A DNA stretch of 38,164 bases from DASUXA01 sp036378155 (GCA_036378155.1 DASUXA010000077.1:1-38164); one strand, 5' to 3'. Positions 22,548 through 31,083 are shown, numbered from the stretch's first letter. Notes: generated by a model from the sequence alone, not told the origin. Translations and numbers: made by a program.

Positions 22548-25444
22548 CTGATCGTCTCCTCGGTAGCCGGAGGCTCAGCGATGGGCGGTGATCCCTCCGC
22601 GCCGGACCGCCCGCGCTGCACGCCTCGGTGGTACGCGGAGAGCAGACCCCGCACTTCCTCGGGGCTGCGGCGGGTCCGGCTCTTCGTCACCTTCGAGTCG
22701 ACACCGCCGGGCACCAACTGCGCGGACGGTACCCGCTTGGGCAGGCCCGACCGGGTTGTTCCGCCGGTGGTGGGCTGGGCGGCCGCGGAGGCGGCGCGCC
22801 AACCTTCGTCCGCGCGGGTCCGCCAGGTCTCCTCGTAATCCGCGCTGCGCTCCGGCGTCCGCTGTTCGGGGATCGGCGGCGGGGCGGGAACCGGCGCGGG
22901 CCGCGGAGCCGGCTGTACCGGCATAGCCGAAGGCGGGGCGGACACCGGGACGGGTGCGGGAGCGGGCGGGGCGGGGCGGGCTGCCGGCGCGTTGACCTGC
23001 GCCCAGCCGCCCGTCGCCGAGCGGCCGTGGCTGCGGAACCAGACCGCCTCCATCTCGCGGAAGATCGGCAGTTCGGCGGTGTCGTCGGCCACCTGCCCCG
23101 GTTGGCGCGCGGTCGCTGCTTCGCTCGTCCGGACTGTAGTCGTCGGAGCGTCCCAGTTCCCGGCGGCTCCGGTCGCTCTGGTGTCGCCCGTCCGGGTCTG
23201 GGGCGGCGCGCTGGTCTGCGCGACCGTGTTGAGCGCCTGGGTCTGGAAGCTGTGGTCGGCGAGGGTCCCCGCGCGCGCCGGCACCAGTTCGGGGCTCGCC
23301 GGCATCGGCCAGTTCGGCGGAGCCGACTGCGGTGCGGGCGGCGGCGGGGCATACGCCGGGGCTGGCGGTGGGGTGGACGGCCGCGACGGAAGCGGCGGCA
23401 GCGCCGGGGCGCCCTCCACCGCGAGCGGCGAGCGGGGACGTGTGATGACCGGCTCGCGACCACGGACCCGCGGCAGGATGAGGATGCCGTTCGGAAGTGT
23501 GACGTTCGCGACAGTCCCGCCGTCCGGGTTCGGTCGCAGTTCGACCTTGATGCCGTACCGCGACGCCAGCCGGGCGACCACGGCGAGACCCATCATCCGG
23601 AACGCGGACACGTCGACCGTCGGCGGCGCGGCGAGGCGCGCGTTCAGCGCCGCCATCTGCTCGACGCCGAGCCCCAGACCGCGGTCCTCGATCTGGACGA
23701 CCACGTAGTCGCCGATCCGGCGTCCGTCGACCAGCACCGTCGAGGTCGGCGGCGAGAACCGGGTGGCGTTGTCGAACAACTCGGCGAGCAGCCGGACCAC
23801 GTCGTTGACGGCGTGCGAAAGGACCTCGACGTCCTGGTCCACGGTGCCGAACTCGATGCGGTCGTACAGCTCGACCTCGGACTGCGCCGCGCGCACGATG
23901 TCGATGAGCAGCGCGTCCTCGCGCCGTGGCGGGTTCGAGTCGGCGCCCGCCAGGACCAGCAGGTTCTCGTCGTTCCGGCGCATTCGGGTGGCGAGGTGGT
24001 CCAGCTGGAACAGTCGCGCCAGCCGCTTCGGGTCCTCTTCACCGCGCTCGATCTGGTCGAGTTCACCGATCATCCGGTCGACCAGGTTCTGCGAGCGGCG
24101 GGCCAGGTTGAGGAACATCGCCGACACGCTGGTACGCAGGGCGGCCTGCTCGGCCGCGATCCGGACCGCCTCCCGGTGGACGACGTTGAACGCCGCCGCC
24201 ACCTGGCCGATCTCGTCACGGCTGTCCAGCTGGATCGGGTCGCGTACCTGGTCGGCGATCTCTTCGGGAGTCGTCTGACTGACGTCCTGCGCGTCGCGTA
24301 GTCGGGCGACCGCTTCGGGCAGGTCCCGGCTCGCCACCGCGAGCGCGCCCTCCCGCAGTCGGGCCAGCGACCGCGCCATGGTCCGCGCCACGAGCAGGGC
24401 GAGCAGGACGGCGATGGTGAGCACCACGATGATGACGGCGGCTTCGACGACCGACTGCCGGTCCTGCGCGGTCTTGATCGCCTGGGCGTCCTTGACCAGT
24501 TCGTTTTCCAGCCACTGTTCAGCCCAGCGCATCAGGTCGATCACGGCGCCCACGGCTTGGGCCACGTCGCCGGCGCTGACCAGTGCCGACGGCGCACCCA
24601 CGGACCGGGTCACCTGGGTGACCATCCGGTCGGCGAGGCCGACGGCGTCACCGGTGATCGTGGTGTCCACGATCTGCTTCTGCGCGGGCGTCGCGGACAG
24701 CGAGAACGCGAGGAACGCTTCCTGCTGGCTGGTGAGGGTGGCGACGAACGAGGTGTACTGCCGTTCGTCGATGCGCCCGGATGCCAGCGCGGCGAACGCG
24801 ACCGCCTGCTCGTCCTCGGCTGCCGCCTTGGCCTTGCCGAACGCGGCGGTCGCGCGAAGCTCGTTGGCGATCGTCGGGTCGGTGGCGACCTGGCTCACGT
24901 CCTGGGTGTATCCGACCAGGTCGCTCACGATGACGCCGTAGCGGAGCACCACCTCGGCGATCGAGGCGCTCGGCTGCGCCACCACCCGCTGCCGGATGTC
25001 GTCGATCGTGCTCAGCTGCTGGTCGATCCGGTTGAGCCGGTCCGCGATCACCGGCGGCACGTCACCCAGTCGTTGACGGTGCGCGGTGTACGTCGCCACG
25101 GCGGCGTCGGTTTCCTTCGCCTGCTTGTTGTAGGCGTCGGACTTGCCGGGCTTGGCGAGCAGTTCCGCCGCCGCCATCCGTTCACGGTGGAGCTGGTGGG
25201 ACAGGCTCGACACGTCCGCCGCGAAGCTCGCCAGCGACGCTGCCGTCGCCGCGTCCGACGCCCGGGTGCGGGCGTCGACCAGACGGAACCCGGCCAAGGC
25301 CACGATCGCGACGACCGGCACGACGAGGATCATCGACAGCTTCGCGCGGATCCGCGCATCCCGCAGGCTCCACATGCGTGACCGCCCTGGCGGAGCTGCG
25401 GATTTGCCGGGTGCGGACAGAATCGTCCCGCTCGGCGTGCTCAC
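22544..25444 (-). CDS. cvnA: Conservon sensor histidine-kinase-like protein CvnA-like
   Basis: A 966-aa membrane sensor heading the conservon. It has a first membrane segment near residues 38-55 (LSMILVVPVVAIVALAG), an extracytoplasmic all-helical region of about 270 residues of the nitrate/nitrite-sensing (NIT) type, a second membrane segment near 330-355 (VIIVVLTIAVLLALLVA), a HAMP linker, a dimerisation-like helix pair (LFQLDHLATRMRRNDENLL), a GHKL ATPase domain with N box ELFDNATRFSPP, G1 EDRGLGL and MGLAVVARLASRYGI, and a disordered tail rich in Pro/Ala of about 300 residues. The GTG at 25444 is preceded by GGAGG with a 7-nt gap, which fixes the start. Related proteins in Streptomyces are not classical two-component kinases, and no response regulator is adjacent. 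Confidence 0.9.
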   Translation of the reverse strand: MSTPSGTILSAPGKSAAPPGRSRMWSLRDARIRAKLSMILVVPVVAIVALAGFRLVDARTRASDAATAASLASFAADVSSLSHQLHRERMAAAELLAKPGKSDAYNKQAKETDAAVATYTAHRQRLGDVPPVIADRLNRIDQQLSTIDDIRQRVVAQPSASIAEVVLRYGVIVSDLVGYTQDVSQVATDPTIANELRATAAFGKAKAAAEDEQAVAFAALASGRIDERQYTSFVATLTSQQEAFLAFSLSATPAQKQIVDTTITGDAVGLADRMVTQVTRSVGAPSALVSAGDVAQAVGAVIDLMRWAEQWLENELVKDAQAIKTAQDRQSVVEAAVIIVVLTIAVLLALLVARTMARSLARLREGALAVASRDLPEAVARLRDAQDVSQTTPEEIADQVRDPIQLDSRDEIGQVAAAFNVVHREAVRIAAEQAALRTSVSAMFLNLARRSQNLVDRMIGELDQIERGEEDPKRLARLFQLDHLATRMRRNDENLLVLAGADSNPPRREDALLIDIVRAAQSEVELYDRIEFGTVDQDVEVLSHAVNDVVRLLAELFDNATRFSPPTSTVLVDGRRIGDYVVVQIEDRGLGLGVEQMAALNARLAAPPTVDVSAFRMMGLAVVARLASRYGIKVELRPNPDGGTVANVTLPNGILILPRVRGREPVITRPRSPLAVEGAPALPPLPSRPSTPPPAPAYAPPPPAPQSAPPNWPMPASPELVPARAGTLADHSFQTQALNTVAQTSAPPQTRTGDTRATGAAGNWDAPTTTVRTSEAATARQPGQVADDTAELPIFREMEAVWFRSHGRSATGGWAQVNAPAARPAPPAPAPVPVSAPPSAMPVQPAPRPAPVPAPPPIPEQRTPERSADYEETWRTRADEGWRAASAAAQPTTGGTTRSGLPKRVPSAQLVPGGVDSKVTKSRTRRSPEEVRGLLSAYHRGVQRGRSGAEGSPPIAEPPATEETIR

Positions 25445-25873
25445 GTCATCGCCTCCGTCCAGATGTTCCGGCCGCACTCGACCCGCCCCGAACGAAACCG
25501 CGCAGGGTCTGTCGGGCCGCGCAATTTCATCACGTCCCACGCGACAACGGAAGCCTAGGGTAGTCGCCAAGCGCTGTGCATTGTGGACACCGGTCCTGTG
25601 AATCGCCCGTCATCGCCGTGCTGACCTGCGCCGTCAGCCGCCGGCTCGGGTGCGCCGACCTGGCTGTGCCCGCCACGATTACCATTCGTCACGCGATCGG
25701 CGCACGGGTAGGCAGATCGTCGCTTGACCCTACGCACGGCCATTGGCAAGGTGGTGTCGCCACCCAGCCAGAACCGTCGAAGCCGGTGGCGATCGACCAC
25801 AAGAGACCGGCACCGACACGTCCGAGGATTTAGGGCTGGCGGCCCCTCTTGTCGCTCACCGAGGAGGACCGAG
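25445..25873. other. Divergent regulatory region, conservon and binding protein
   Basis: A 429-bp region between cvnA (minus) and the binding-protein gene (plus). It holds a TTGACC-N17-CAAGGT promoter candidate for the plus gene at 25724-25752 and an isolated minus-strand TAGGCT at 25552-25557. Reading frames here have poor composition. No clear operator palindrome was recognised. Confidence 0.5.
25724..25752 (+). promoter_or_regulatory. Candidate promoter for the orphan binding-protein gene
   Basis: TTGACC, a 17-nt spacer and CAAGGT. It leaves a leader of roughly 115 nt before the TTG start at 25874. Confidence 0.5.
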
Positions 25874-27085
25874 TTGAGGCTCAACCGTGCCGTCGCGGCC
25901 GCGCTTCTCGCGACGTCGCTGACGTTGATCACCGGCTGCCAGACAGCCGGCGACACCACCGGCGACACGCGCGACCTCGTGATCGCCGCGGATCTCGAAC
26001 TGAACGGCGCGGACGCCGCGATCGGTCAGGTGTACGAGCGCGCGCTGCGGCTGAAGGTGGACGAGATCAACGCCTCGGGCGTACTGGGCTCCCGGAAGGT
26101 CAAGCTGCAGGTCCGCGACAACCGTTCGGACCGGACCCTCTCGACGGGCAACATCACCGACTTCACGAACGACCCGTCCGTCAGCGCGATCATCACGGGT
26201 GCGTGCGCCGAATGCATCGTGTACTCCGCGAAGCGCATCGACGACCGGCATGTGCCGACGATTTCGCTGTCCCCGGCGGACGTCGTCACCCCCGTCGAGG
26301 ACCGCCGGTACATCTTCAAGGTCGCCCCGAACGCGGCGGACAGCGCCGCGGCGCTCGCCAGTGAGATCCAGCACGACGACGTCACCAAGATCGGTCTGCT
26401 GACCACCGACGACGCGTACGGCAAGACCGGGCGCGAGGTGATGACGCAGGAAATCGACAAGCTCAAGGGCACCGCCAACTCGTCGGCCAGGAGCTGGCGC
26501 AAGCCGTCCGGTCCGGAGATCGCGACCAGTACCACCATCCGGCCCACCGACACCGACGTGAGCCAGGCGGTCGACCTGCTGCTGGCGAAGAACATCGACG
26601 CGATGGTGGTGTGGGCGTTCCCGAACCAGGCGGTCGCGATCGCCGAGGCGGCGCGCAGCGCCGGGTACAAGGGCAAGCTGTACTTCGACGCGGCAGCCGC
26701 GGGCAACCTGTTCCTGTCCGGTCCCGCCGCCGAGGCGACCGAGGGTACGAAGCTCGTGTTCAGCCAGACCCTCGCGATCGACGACGTGGTGGCGAGCACC
26801 CCGGCGAAGGCGGCCCGCAAGCAGTGGTTCGAGGACTACACGTCGCGGTACGGGGCGTACAACGGGTACGCGTCGTTCGCCGCGGACGCGGTCCAGCTCC
26901 TCGTCAACGGTGTGGTCGTCACCGGCGGCGTGGACCGTGAACGGCTGAAGGACGTACTCGAGACGTCCCAGTTCGATGGTCTGAGCGGACAGATCCGCAT
27001 CACTCCGGACAACCACTCGGGGCTGATGCCCCAGGCGTTGACGTCGCTCATCGCGCGCAACGGGCGGTGGCGACTGGGCGGCTGA
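25874..27085 (+). CDS. Type-1 periplasmic binding lipoprotein (Leu/Ile/Val-binding family)
   Basis: Extracellular solute-binding lipoprotein of 403 aa. The signal peptide (RLNRAVAAALLATSLTLITGC) ends in lipobox ITGC. The mature part has the Peripla_BP_6 layout: DLVIAADLELNGADAAIGQVY at the front, KLQVRDNRSDRTLSTGN, a Cys pair in TGACAECIVY, SPADVVTPV, KIGLLTTDDAYGKTGREV, and the late ASFAADAVQLLVNGV. Such proteins bind amino acids, amides or urea for ABC importers. No permease or ATPase of that class is nearby, so it is an orphan. The start is TTG at 25874 with GAGGAGG 6 nt upstream; no ATG or GTG gives a signal peptide. It is divergent from the conservon and ends in a strong terminator. Confidence 0.85.
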   Translation: MRLNRAVAAALLATSLTLITGCQTAGDTTGDTRDLVIAADLELNGADAAIGQVYERALRLKVDEINASGVLGSRKVKLQVRDNRSDRTLSTGNITDFTNDPSVSAIITGACAECIVYSAKRIDDRHVPTISLSPADVVTPVEDRRYIFKVAPNAADSAAALASEIQHDDVTKIGLLTTDDAYGKTGREVMTQEIDKLKGTANSSARSWRKPSGPEIATSTTIRPTDTDVSQAVDLLLAKNIDAMVVWAFPNQAVAIAEAARSAGYKGKLYFDAAAAGNLFLSGPAAEATEGTKLVFSQTLAIDDVVASTPAKAARKQWFEDYTSRYGAYNGYASFAADAVQLLVNGVVVTGGVDRERLKDVLETSQFDGLSGQIRITPDNHSGLMPQALTSLIARNGRWRLGG

Positions 27086-27098
27086 CGCCCACGTGACG

Positions 27099-27140
27099 CG
27101 AAAGCGGGCGCCCGGCCTCGGCCGGGCGCCCGCTTTCGTT
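27099..27140. terminator. Strong bidirectional terminator
   Basis: A 19-bp perfect inverted repeat (27099-27117 and 27120-27138) with a two-base centre, an A run at the left foot and a T run at the right foot (AAAGC ... GCTTT). It lies between the convergent binding-protein gene and the permease gene and can stop transcription in both directions. Confidence 0.85.
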
Positions 27141-27151
27141 GTCCGCGACAG

Positions 27152-27937
27152 TCACTCGCTGGTGGCGCCCGCCCACGGTACGACCAGCCGTTCCAGGCCG
27201 ACCAGCAGGTAGAACAGCACCACGCTCAGGACGGACAGAATGACCAGCGCGGCGAACGCGATCGCGGTGTCGCCGGACGCGCCGCTGGACTGGATGACGT
27301 AGCCCAAACCGTCGGAGGAGCCGGCGAACTCGCCGATGACCGCGCCGATCACCGCCAGCGAGACGGCGACCTTCAGTCCGACGAACACCTGCGGCATCGC
27401 GGCCGGGAAGCGGATCTTCCTGAACGTCTGCCAGCGGCGGGCGTCCAGCGCCCGGGCGAGTTCGGTGAGGTCGGCGGGGGTCGAGGTCAAGCCGGTCGCG
27501 GCGGAGATGACGATCGGGAAGAAGCAGATCAGTACCACCATCACGATCTTGGGCGTCGCGTCGAACCCGAGCCAGACGACCAGCAGCGGGGCGAGGGCGA
27601 GCTTCGGGATGGCGTTGAGCCCGACGAGCAGCGGGTAGATGGCTCGGGACACGACCCGCGAGGCGGCGATCGCGATCGCCAGGATCAGCCCGGCGACCAC
27701 CGCGACTCCGAAGCCTTCCAGGACCTCGACCAGCGTCACCCAGGTCTGCTTGGCGAGGTAGTCCGGCAGCCGCAGGAACGCGTCGACCACGTCGGGCGGC
27801 GACGGCAGCAGAAACGACTGGATGTGGAACAGCGCGGTCGCCAGCCACCAGACGGCGACTGTGGCAACCGTACCGGTGACCGGCAGCAGCACGGACGACG
27901 CCCGGTCACGCGCGACGCCTGCAGAAGATCGGGACAC
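27152..27937 (-). CDS. ABC transporter permease, nitrate/sulfonate/Thi-type
   Basis: A 261-aa membrane permease of the SsuC/TauC/ThiX family with about six membrane segments. The cytoplasmic EAA loop that contacts the ATPase reads ARALDARRWQTFRKIRFPAAMPQVFVGLK near residues 157-185, followed by AVIGEFAGSSDGLGYVI, a family hallmark. The GTG at 27937 is chosen because GGGAGG precedes it by 5 nt; an ATG 15 bases upstream overlaps that site. It is downstream of the binding protein gene and separated from it by a 19-bp hairpin. The cognate ATPase is probably the divergent gene at 29285. Confidence 0.9.
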   Translation of the reverse strand: MSRSSAGVARDRASSVLLPVTGTVATVAVWWLATALFHIQSFLLPSPPDVVDAFLRLPDYLAKQTWVTLVEVLEGFGVAVVAGLILAIAIAASRVVSRAIYPLLVGLNAIPKLALAPLLVVWLGFDATPKIVMVVLICFFPIVISAATGLTSTPADLTELARALDARRWQTFRKIRFPAAMPQVFVGLKVAVSLAVIGAVIGEFAGSSDGLGYVIQSSGASGDTAIAFAALVILSVLSVVLFYLLVGLERLVVPWAGATSE

Positions 27938-27956
27938 GGGTACCTCCCTCATGCGA

Positions 27957-27997
27957 GCGCGGTCCCGTCCGTCTCAACGAGACGGACGGGACCGCGC
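27957..27997 (-). terminator. Intercistronic hairpin between binding protein and permease
   Basis: A perfect 19-bp inverted repeat (27957-27975 and 27979-27997) with a 3-nt loop, 11 nt after the binding-protein stop and about 20 nt before the permease start. There is no T tract, so it is more likely an attenuator or an mRNA-stabilising stem that raises the binding protein over the permease. Confidence 0.75.
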
Positions 27998-28008
27998 CAT
28001 TGCGTGGA

Positions 28009-29037
28009 TCAGCCCTTCGGGGCCAGGTCGAAGTCGACGACCTGGTCCGGGGTCAGGCCCTGCTTGATCGCGCCCGCCGCCTGCAGGATCGCGATGCTAC
28101 GGGCAACCCGCTGCTGGTCGAAGGCGCCGACCGGGACACCGGAGGAGCTGGACCGCACGTACGACGCCATCAGCGTCATCTCGGCGGCGGCGGTCGTCGG
28201 GTCCTGCTGCGGCTGGTACTCGTGCAGGATCTGGCCGGCCTCGTCCGGGTGGTCGATGCTCCACTGCAGCGACTTCATCAGCGCGCCGATGAACCGCTTC
28301 ACCAGGTCCGGGTTGTCCTTCACCATCTGCGACCGGGTGACCAGCGCGTTGCCGTACAGGTCGGTCAGGTAGTCGCTGTACGCCAGGAACACGGCCTTCT
28401 TGCCGCCGGCCGCCTTCTCGATGGTCGGCTTGCCCACCGCGAACTGCCCGATGACGTCGACCTTGCCGGCGGCGAGCATCGCGGGAAGCTGGGGCGGGGT
28501 GAAGTTGACGATCTTCACCTTGTTCGGGTCGATGTTCGCCAGCTTCGCGTACGTCGGGAACATCAGCGTGGTAGTCGAGTTCGGCGAGTCGCCGAACGTC
28601 TTGCCCTCGAGGTCCTTGGGCGAGCTGATGCCCCGACCCTCCAGGGTCATGACGCCGGCGAGGGTGCGCTGGTGGATCGCGGCGAGCGCGGTGATGCCGG
28701 TCGCCTTCCCGCTACCCAGCAGGATCAGCTCACCGGTGAAGTCCACCGGCGCGAAGTCGATCTGACCACCGGCGACGAGCTTCGTCGTCTCGCTCGTACC
28801 GGCGCCCGGCTTGACGTCGACGTCGATGCCCGCGTCCTTGAAGAAGCCCTTCTTGATGCCGACGTAGATGTACGCCTCACGGCCGAACATGCCGAAACCG
28901 GTCGCGTAGTGCACCTTGTCGAGGGGCTTGTTGGCGTCGCCTGTGTTCTTCTTGTCTGAGCTACCAGAGCTGCCGCAGCCGGCCAGCGCCAGCGTGACCG
29001 CCAGCGCCGCTACGGCGGCGGTACGGGGGAACCTCAT
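28009..29037 (-). CDS. ABC substrate-binding lipoprotein, NMT1/THI5-like
   Basis: A 342-aa extracellular binding lipoprotein. The signal peptide ends in lipobox LAGC (Cys21), followed by a Ser/Gly/Asp linker. The mature domain has the NMT1/Thi5 layout: HYATGFGMFGREAYIYVGIKKGFFKDAGIDVDV, TTKLVAGGQIDFAPVDFTGEL, a hinge with LEGKTFGDSPNSTTTLMFPTY, and DVIGQFAVGKPTIE. Ligands of relatives include thiamine pyrimidines, riboflavin precursors, nitrate, sulfonates and taurine. The choice is open. GGAAGG precedes the ATG. Gene order is binding protein then permease; the ATPase is divergent. Confidence 0.88.
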   Translation of the reverse strand: MRFPRTAAVAALAVTLALAGCGSSGSSDKKNTGDANKPLDKVHYATGFGMFGREAYIYVGIKKGFFKDAGIDVDVKPGAGTSETTKLVAGGQIDFAPVDFTGELILLGSGKATGITALAAIHQRTLAGVMTLEGRGISSPKDLEGKTFGDSPNSTTTLMFPTYAKLANIDPNKVKIVNFTPPQLPAMLAAGKVDVIGQFAVGKPTIEKAAGGKKAVFLAYSDYLTDLYGNALVTRSQMVKDNPDLVKRFIGALMKSLQWSIDHPDEAGQILHEYQPQQDPTTAAAEMTLMASYVRSSSSGVPVGAFDQQRVARSIAILQAAGAIKQGLTPDQVVDFDLAPKG

Positions 29038-29123
29038 TCAGACTTTCCTTCCCAGGGGGGTGGGTGCGGCGACATCGGGCTGTCAGCGATGCCGCTGGGG
29101 GGTGGCACGTCAGTGCGGGCAAC

Positions 29124-29152
29124 AGCCTAAGCGGAACCCCAGACTTGTTACA
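29124..29152 (-). promoter_or_regulatory. Candidate promoter for the NMT1/THI5-like gene
   Basis: Minus strand TGTAAC, a 17-nt spacer, TAGGCT (29129-29124). It leaves a leader of about 80 nt that contains a 9-bp hairpin at 29071-29097. The -10 is good, the -35 weak. Confidence 0.45.
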
Positions 29153-29237
29153 GGAGACGTCCCTCGGTCCGCAACGTCACTTGAGGACTGTGCCCACAGG
29201 TAGGTGCGCGACGTGCGGCATTGGAGCTAACCTGTCC

Positions 29238-29263
29238 GCGGTCCGAGCCCGAGCACGGACCGC
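29238..29263. promoter_or_regulatory. Inverted repeat upstream of the ATPase gene, possible operator
   Basis: A perfect 8-bp inverted repeat GCGGTCCG / CGGACCGC with a 10-nt centre. It starts 5 nt downstream of a TAACCT -10 candidate (29228-29233) and lies 21 nt before the ATG of the divergent ATPase gene. It could be an operator or a leader hairpin. Confidence 0.45.
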
Positions 29264-29284
29264 CGTACTGGGGAGAAGTAGCTG

Positions 29285-30058
29285 ATGATCGAGCTGACCG
29301 GAGTGTCACGGACCTTCACCGGTCGGGCAGGAACCGTCGAGGCGCTGCGCGGCATCGACCTCGACGTCGCAGCCGGTGAGTTCGTCGCCATCGTCGGGCG
29401 CTCCGGCTGCGGCAAGTCCACGCTGCTGCGGCTCATCGCCGGGCTGCTGCCCGCCACCAGCGGTCAGGTACTGGTCGACGGCACGCAGGTGAGGAAGCCG
29501 CGGCGGGACATCGCGATGATGTTCCAGCGTCCGGCGCTGCTGCCCTGGCGGTCGGTCATCGACAACGTGATGCTGCCGGTCGAGTTCCTGGGCTGGCGTC
29601 GTTCCGAACACCTCGACCACGCACACCAACTGCTCAAGCTGGTCGGACTCGAGGAGTTCCACCACCGCCTGCCGCACGAGTTGTCCGGCGGGATGCAGCA
29701 GCGCGTCGCCCTCTGCCGCGCGCTCATCCAGCAGCCGCGGGTGCTGCTGATGGACGAACCGTTCTCGGCGCTGGACGCGCTCACCCGCGAGGAGCTGTCC
29801 GTCGAACTGCAGCGCATCCACATGGAACACCGGGCCACGATCGTGCTGGTCACCCACTCGATCGAGGAAGCGGTGCTGCTCGCGGACCGGGTGGTCGTGC
29901 TCAGCCCACGACCCGGACGGATCCGCCGGGTGCTGGACATCAACATTCCGCGACCACGTTCGCTCGGGCACAACGCGCACCTGGAAGATGTCGCCGAAGC
30001 GAGCGCGGAGCTGCACGAGCTGCTGATGGACGCGCCCACCACCGAACCGGTGCGCTGA
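29285..30058 (+). CDS. ABC transporter ATP-binding protein, nitrate/sulfonate type
   Basis: A 257-aa ATPase of the SsuB/TauB/ThiZ class. Walker A GRSGCGKST at residues 39-47, Q-loop MFQRPALLPWRSV near 81, signature LSGGMQQR near 137, Walker B VLLMDEPFSALD near 157 and the switch His in VTHSIEEAVLLADR are all present, including the LPWR and EPFSALD words typical of this class. It is the likely energiser of the permease at 27152, though it is transcribed in the opposite direction. GGGGAG precedes the ATG by about 10 nt. An LLM oxidoreductase follows after 40 bp. Confidence 0.93.
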   Translation: MIELTGVSRTFTGRAGTVEALRGIDLDVAAGEFVAIVGRSGCGKSTLLRLIAGLLPATSGQVLVDGTQVRKPRRDIAMMFQRPALLPWRSVIDNVMLPVEFLGWRRSEHLDHAHQLLKLVGLEEFHHRLPHELSGGMQQRVALCRALIQQPRVLLMDEPFSALDALTREELSVELQRIHMEHRATIVLVTHSIEEAVLLADRVVVLSPRPGRIRRVLDINIPRPRSLGHNAHLEDVAEASAELHELLMDAPTTEPVR

Positions 30059-30098
30059 CCGTCCGGTTTTGGTGTCGTCAAGAAGAAAGGTCCGGCGC

Positions 30099-31055
30099 AT
30101 GCGCCTGTTCATTTTCATCGAGCCGCATCGCGGCGCCACGTACCATGACCAGGCCCGCGTCGCGCAGCGCGTCGAGGAAGGCGGGTTCGAAGGGTTCTTC
30201 CGCGCCGACCATTACATGGCGTTCGGCGAGGAGCAGCGGCTGCCCGGTCCGACCGACGCGTGGCTGACCCTCGCCGGTCTGGCGCTGCAGACTTCCCGCA
30301 TCCGGCTCGGCACGCTGGTCACGTCCGCGACGTTCCGGCTGCCCGCGGCGCTGGCGATCAGCGTGGCGCAGGTCGACCAGATGAGCGGCGGGCGGGTCGA
30401 GCTGGGTCTCGGCGCCGGGTGGTACGAGCGGGAACACGTCTCGTACGGCATCCCCTTCCCCGGCGTCAGCGAACGCTTCGACCGGCTGACCGAGCAGCTC
30501 GAGATCGTCACCGGGTTGTGGAAGACCCCGCCGGGCGACCGGTACAGCTTCCACGGCGAGCACTACCGGCTCGTCGACGCGCCCGCCCTGCCCAAGCCGG
30601 TACAGCGACCGGGGCCGCCGGTGATCGTCGGCGGGCGCGGTCCGAAGCGGACCCCGGAACTCGCCGCGCGTTTCGCCGACGAGTACAACGTGCCGTTCCA
30701 GTCGCCCGACGTGGTCGGCAAGCACTTCGACCTGGTACGCGAGGCGTGCGACCGGCTCGGTCGCGAGGACAGCGGTCGCGCCCCGCTGCGGTACTCCGCC
30801 GGGGTCGTGGTGTTCTGCGGACGCACCCAGGAGGAGGTGCGCCGGCGCAGCGCCATCATGTACGAGAAGTCGGCGCTGCCCTCGGAGTACCACGTCGCCG
30901 GCAGCCCCGCCGAGGTCGTCGACCGGCTCGGCGCGTACGCCGAGATCGGCGCGAGCCGGCTGTACCTGCGTATCGGCGACGTGACCGACCCCGACTACCT
31001 CGACCATCTCGACCTCATCGCGAGCGAGGTGCTCCCCCAGGTGCAGACCGGGTGA
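30099..31055 (+). CDS. LLM class flavin/F420-dependent oxidoreductase
   Basis: A 318-aa TIM-barrel oxidoreductase of the luciferase-like superfamily. It starts RLFIFIEPHRGATYHDQARVAQ, then EEGGFEGFFRADHY near residue 25, LGTLVTSATFRLPAALAISVAQVDQMSGGRVELGLGAGWYEREH (the family's RxxLGLGAGW motif near residue 105), and later PVIVGGRGPKRTPELAARFADEYNV. This form (TIGR-like F420 class) is common in actinobacteria. Cofactor choice (F420 or FMN) is inferred. The ATG at 30099 has AGAAAGG 8 nt upstream. It is co-oriented with the ABC ATPase, 40 bp apart, so it may act on the imported compound. Confidence 0.88.
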   Translation: MRLFIFIEPHRGATYHDQARVAQRVEEGGFEGFFRADHYMAFGEEQRLPGPTDAWLTLAGLALQTSRIRLGTLVTSATFRLPAALAISVAQVDQMSGGRVELGLGAGWYEREHVSYGIPFPGVSERFDRLTEQLEIVTGLWKTPPGDRYSFHGEHYRLVDAPALPKPVQRPGPPVIVGGRGPKRTPELAARFADEYNVPFQSPDVVGKHFDLVREACDRLGREDSGRAPLRYSAGVVVFCGRTQEEVRRRSAIMYEKSALPSEYHVAGSPAEVVDRLGAYAEIGASRLYLRIGDVTDPDYLDHLDLIASEVLPQVQTG

Positions 31056-31083
31056 GCGCCGACCCGCCCCGGTGGGTCGCGGC
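31056..31083 (+). terminator. Possible stem-loop after the LLM gene
   Basis: GCGCCGACCC pairs imperfectly with GGGTCGCGGCG across a short loop, directly after the stop codon. No T tract. Weak. Confidence 0.35.

Noticed and set aside
25576..25833. Small plus-strand open frame in the divergent conservon region
   Set aside because: It overlaps the promoter of the binding-protein gene, lacks a ribosome-binding site and has the Arg/His/Pro-rich composition of non-coding frames.
29038..29123. Possible TPP riboswitch before the Thi5-like gene
   Set aside because: The leader lacks the conserved CTGAGA and TGATCTGG-type core of the thi box; only a simple 9-bp hairpin is visible.
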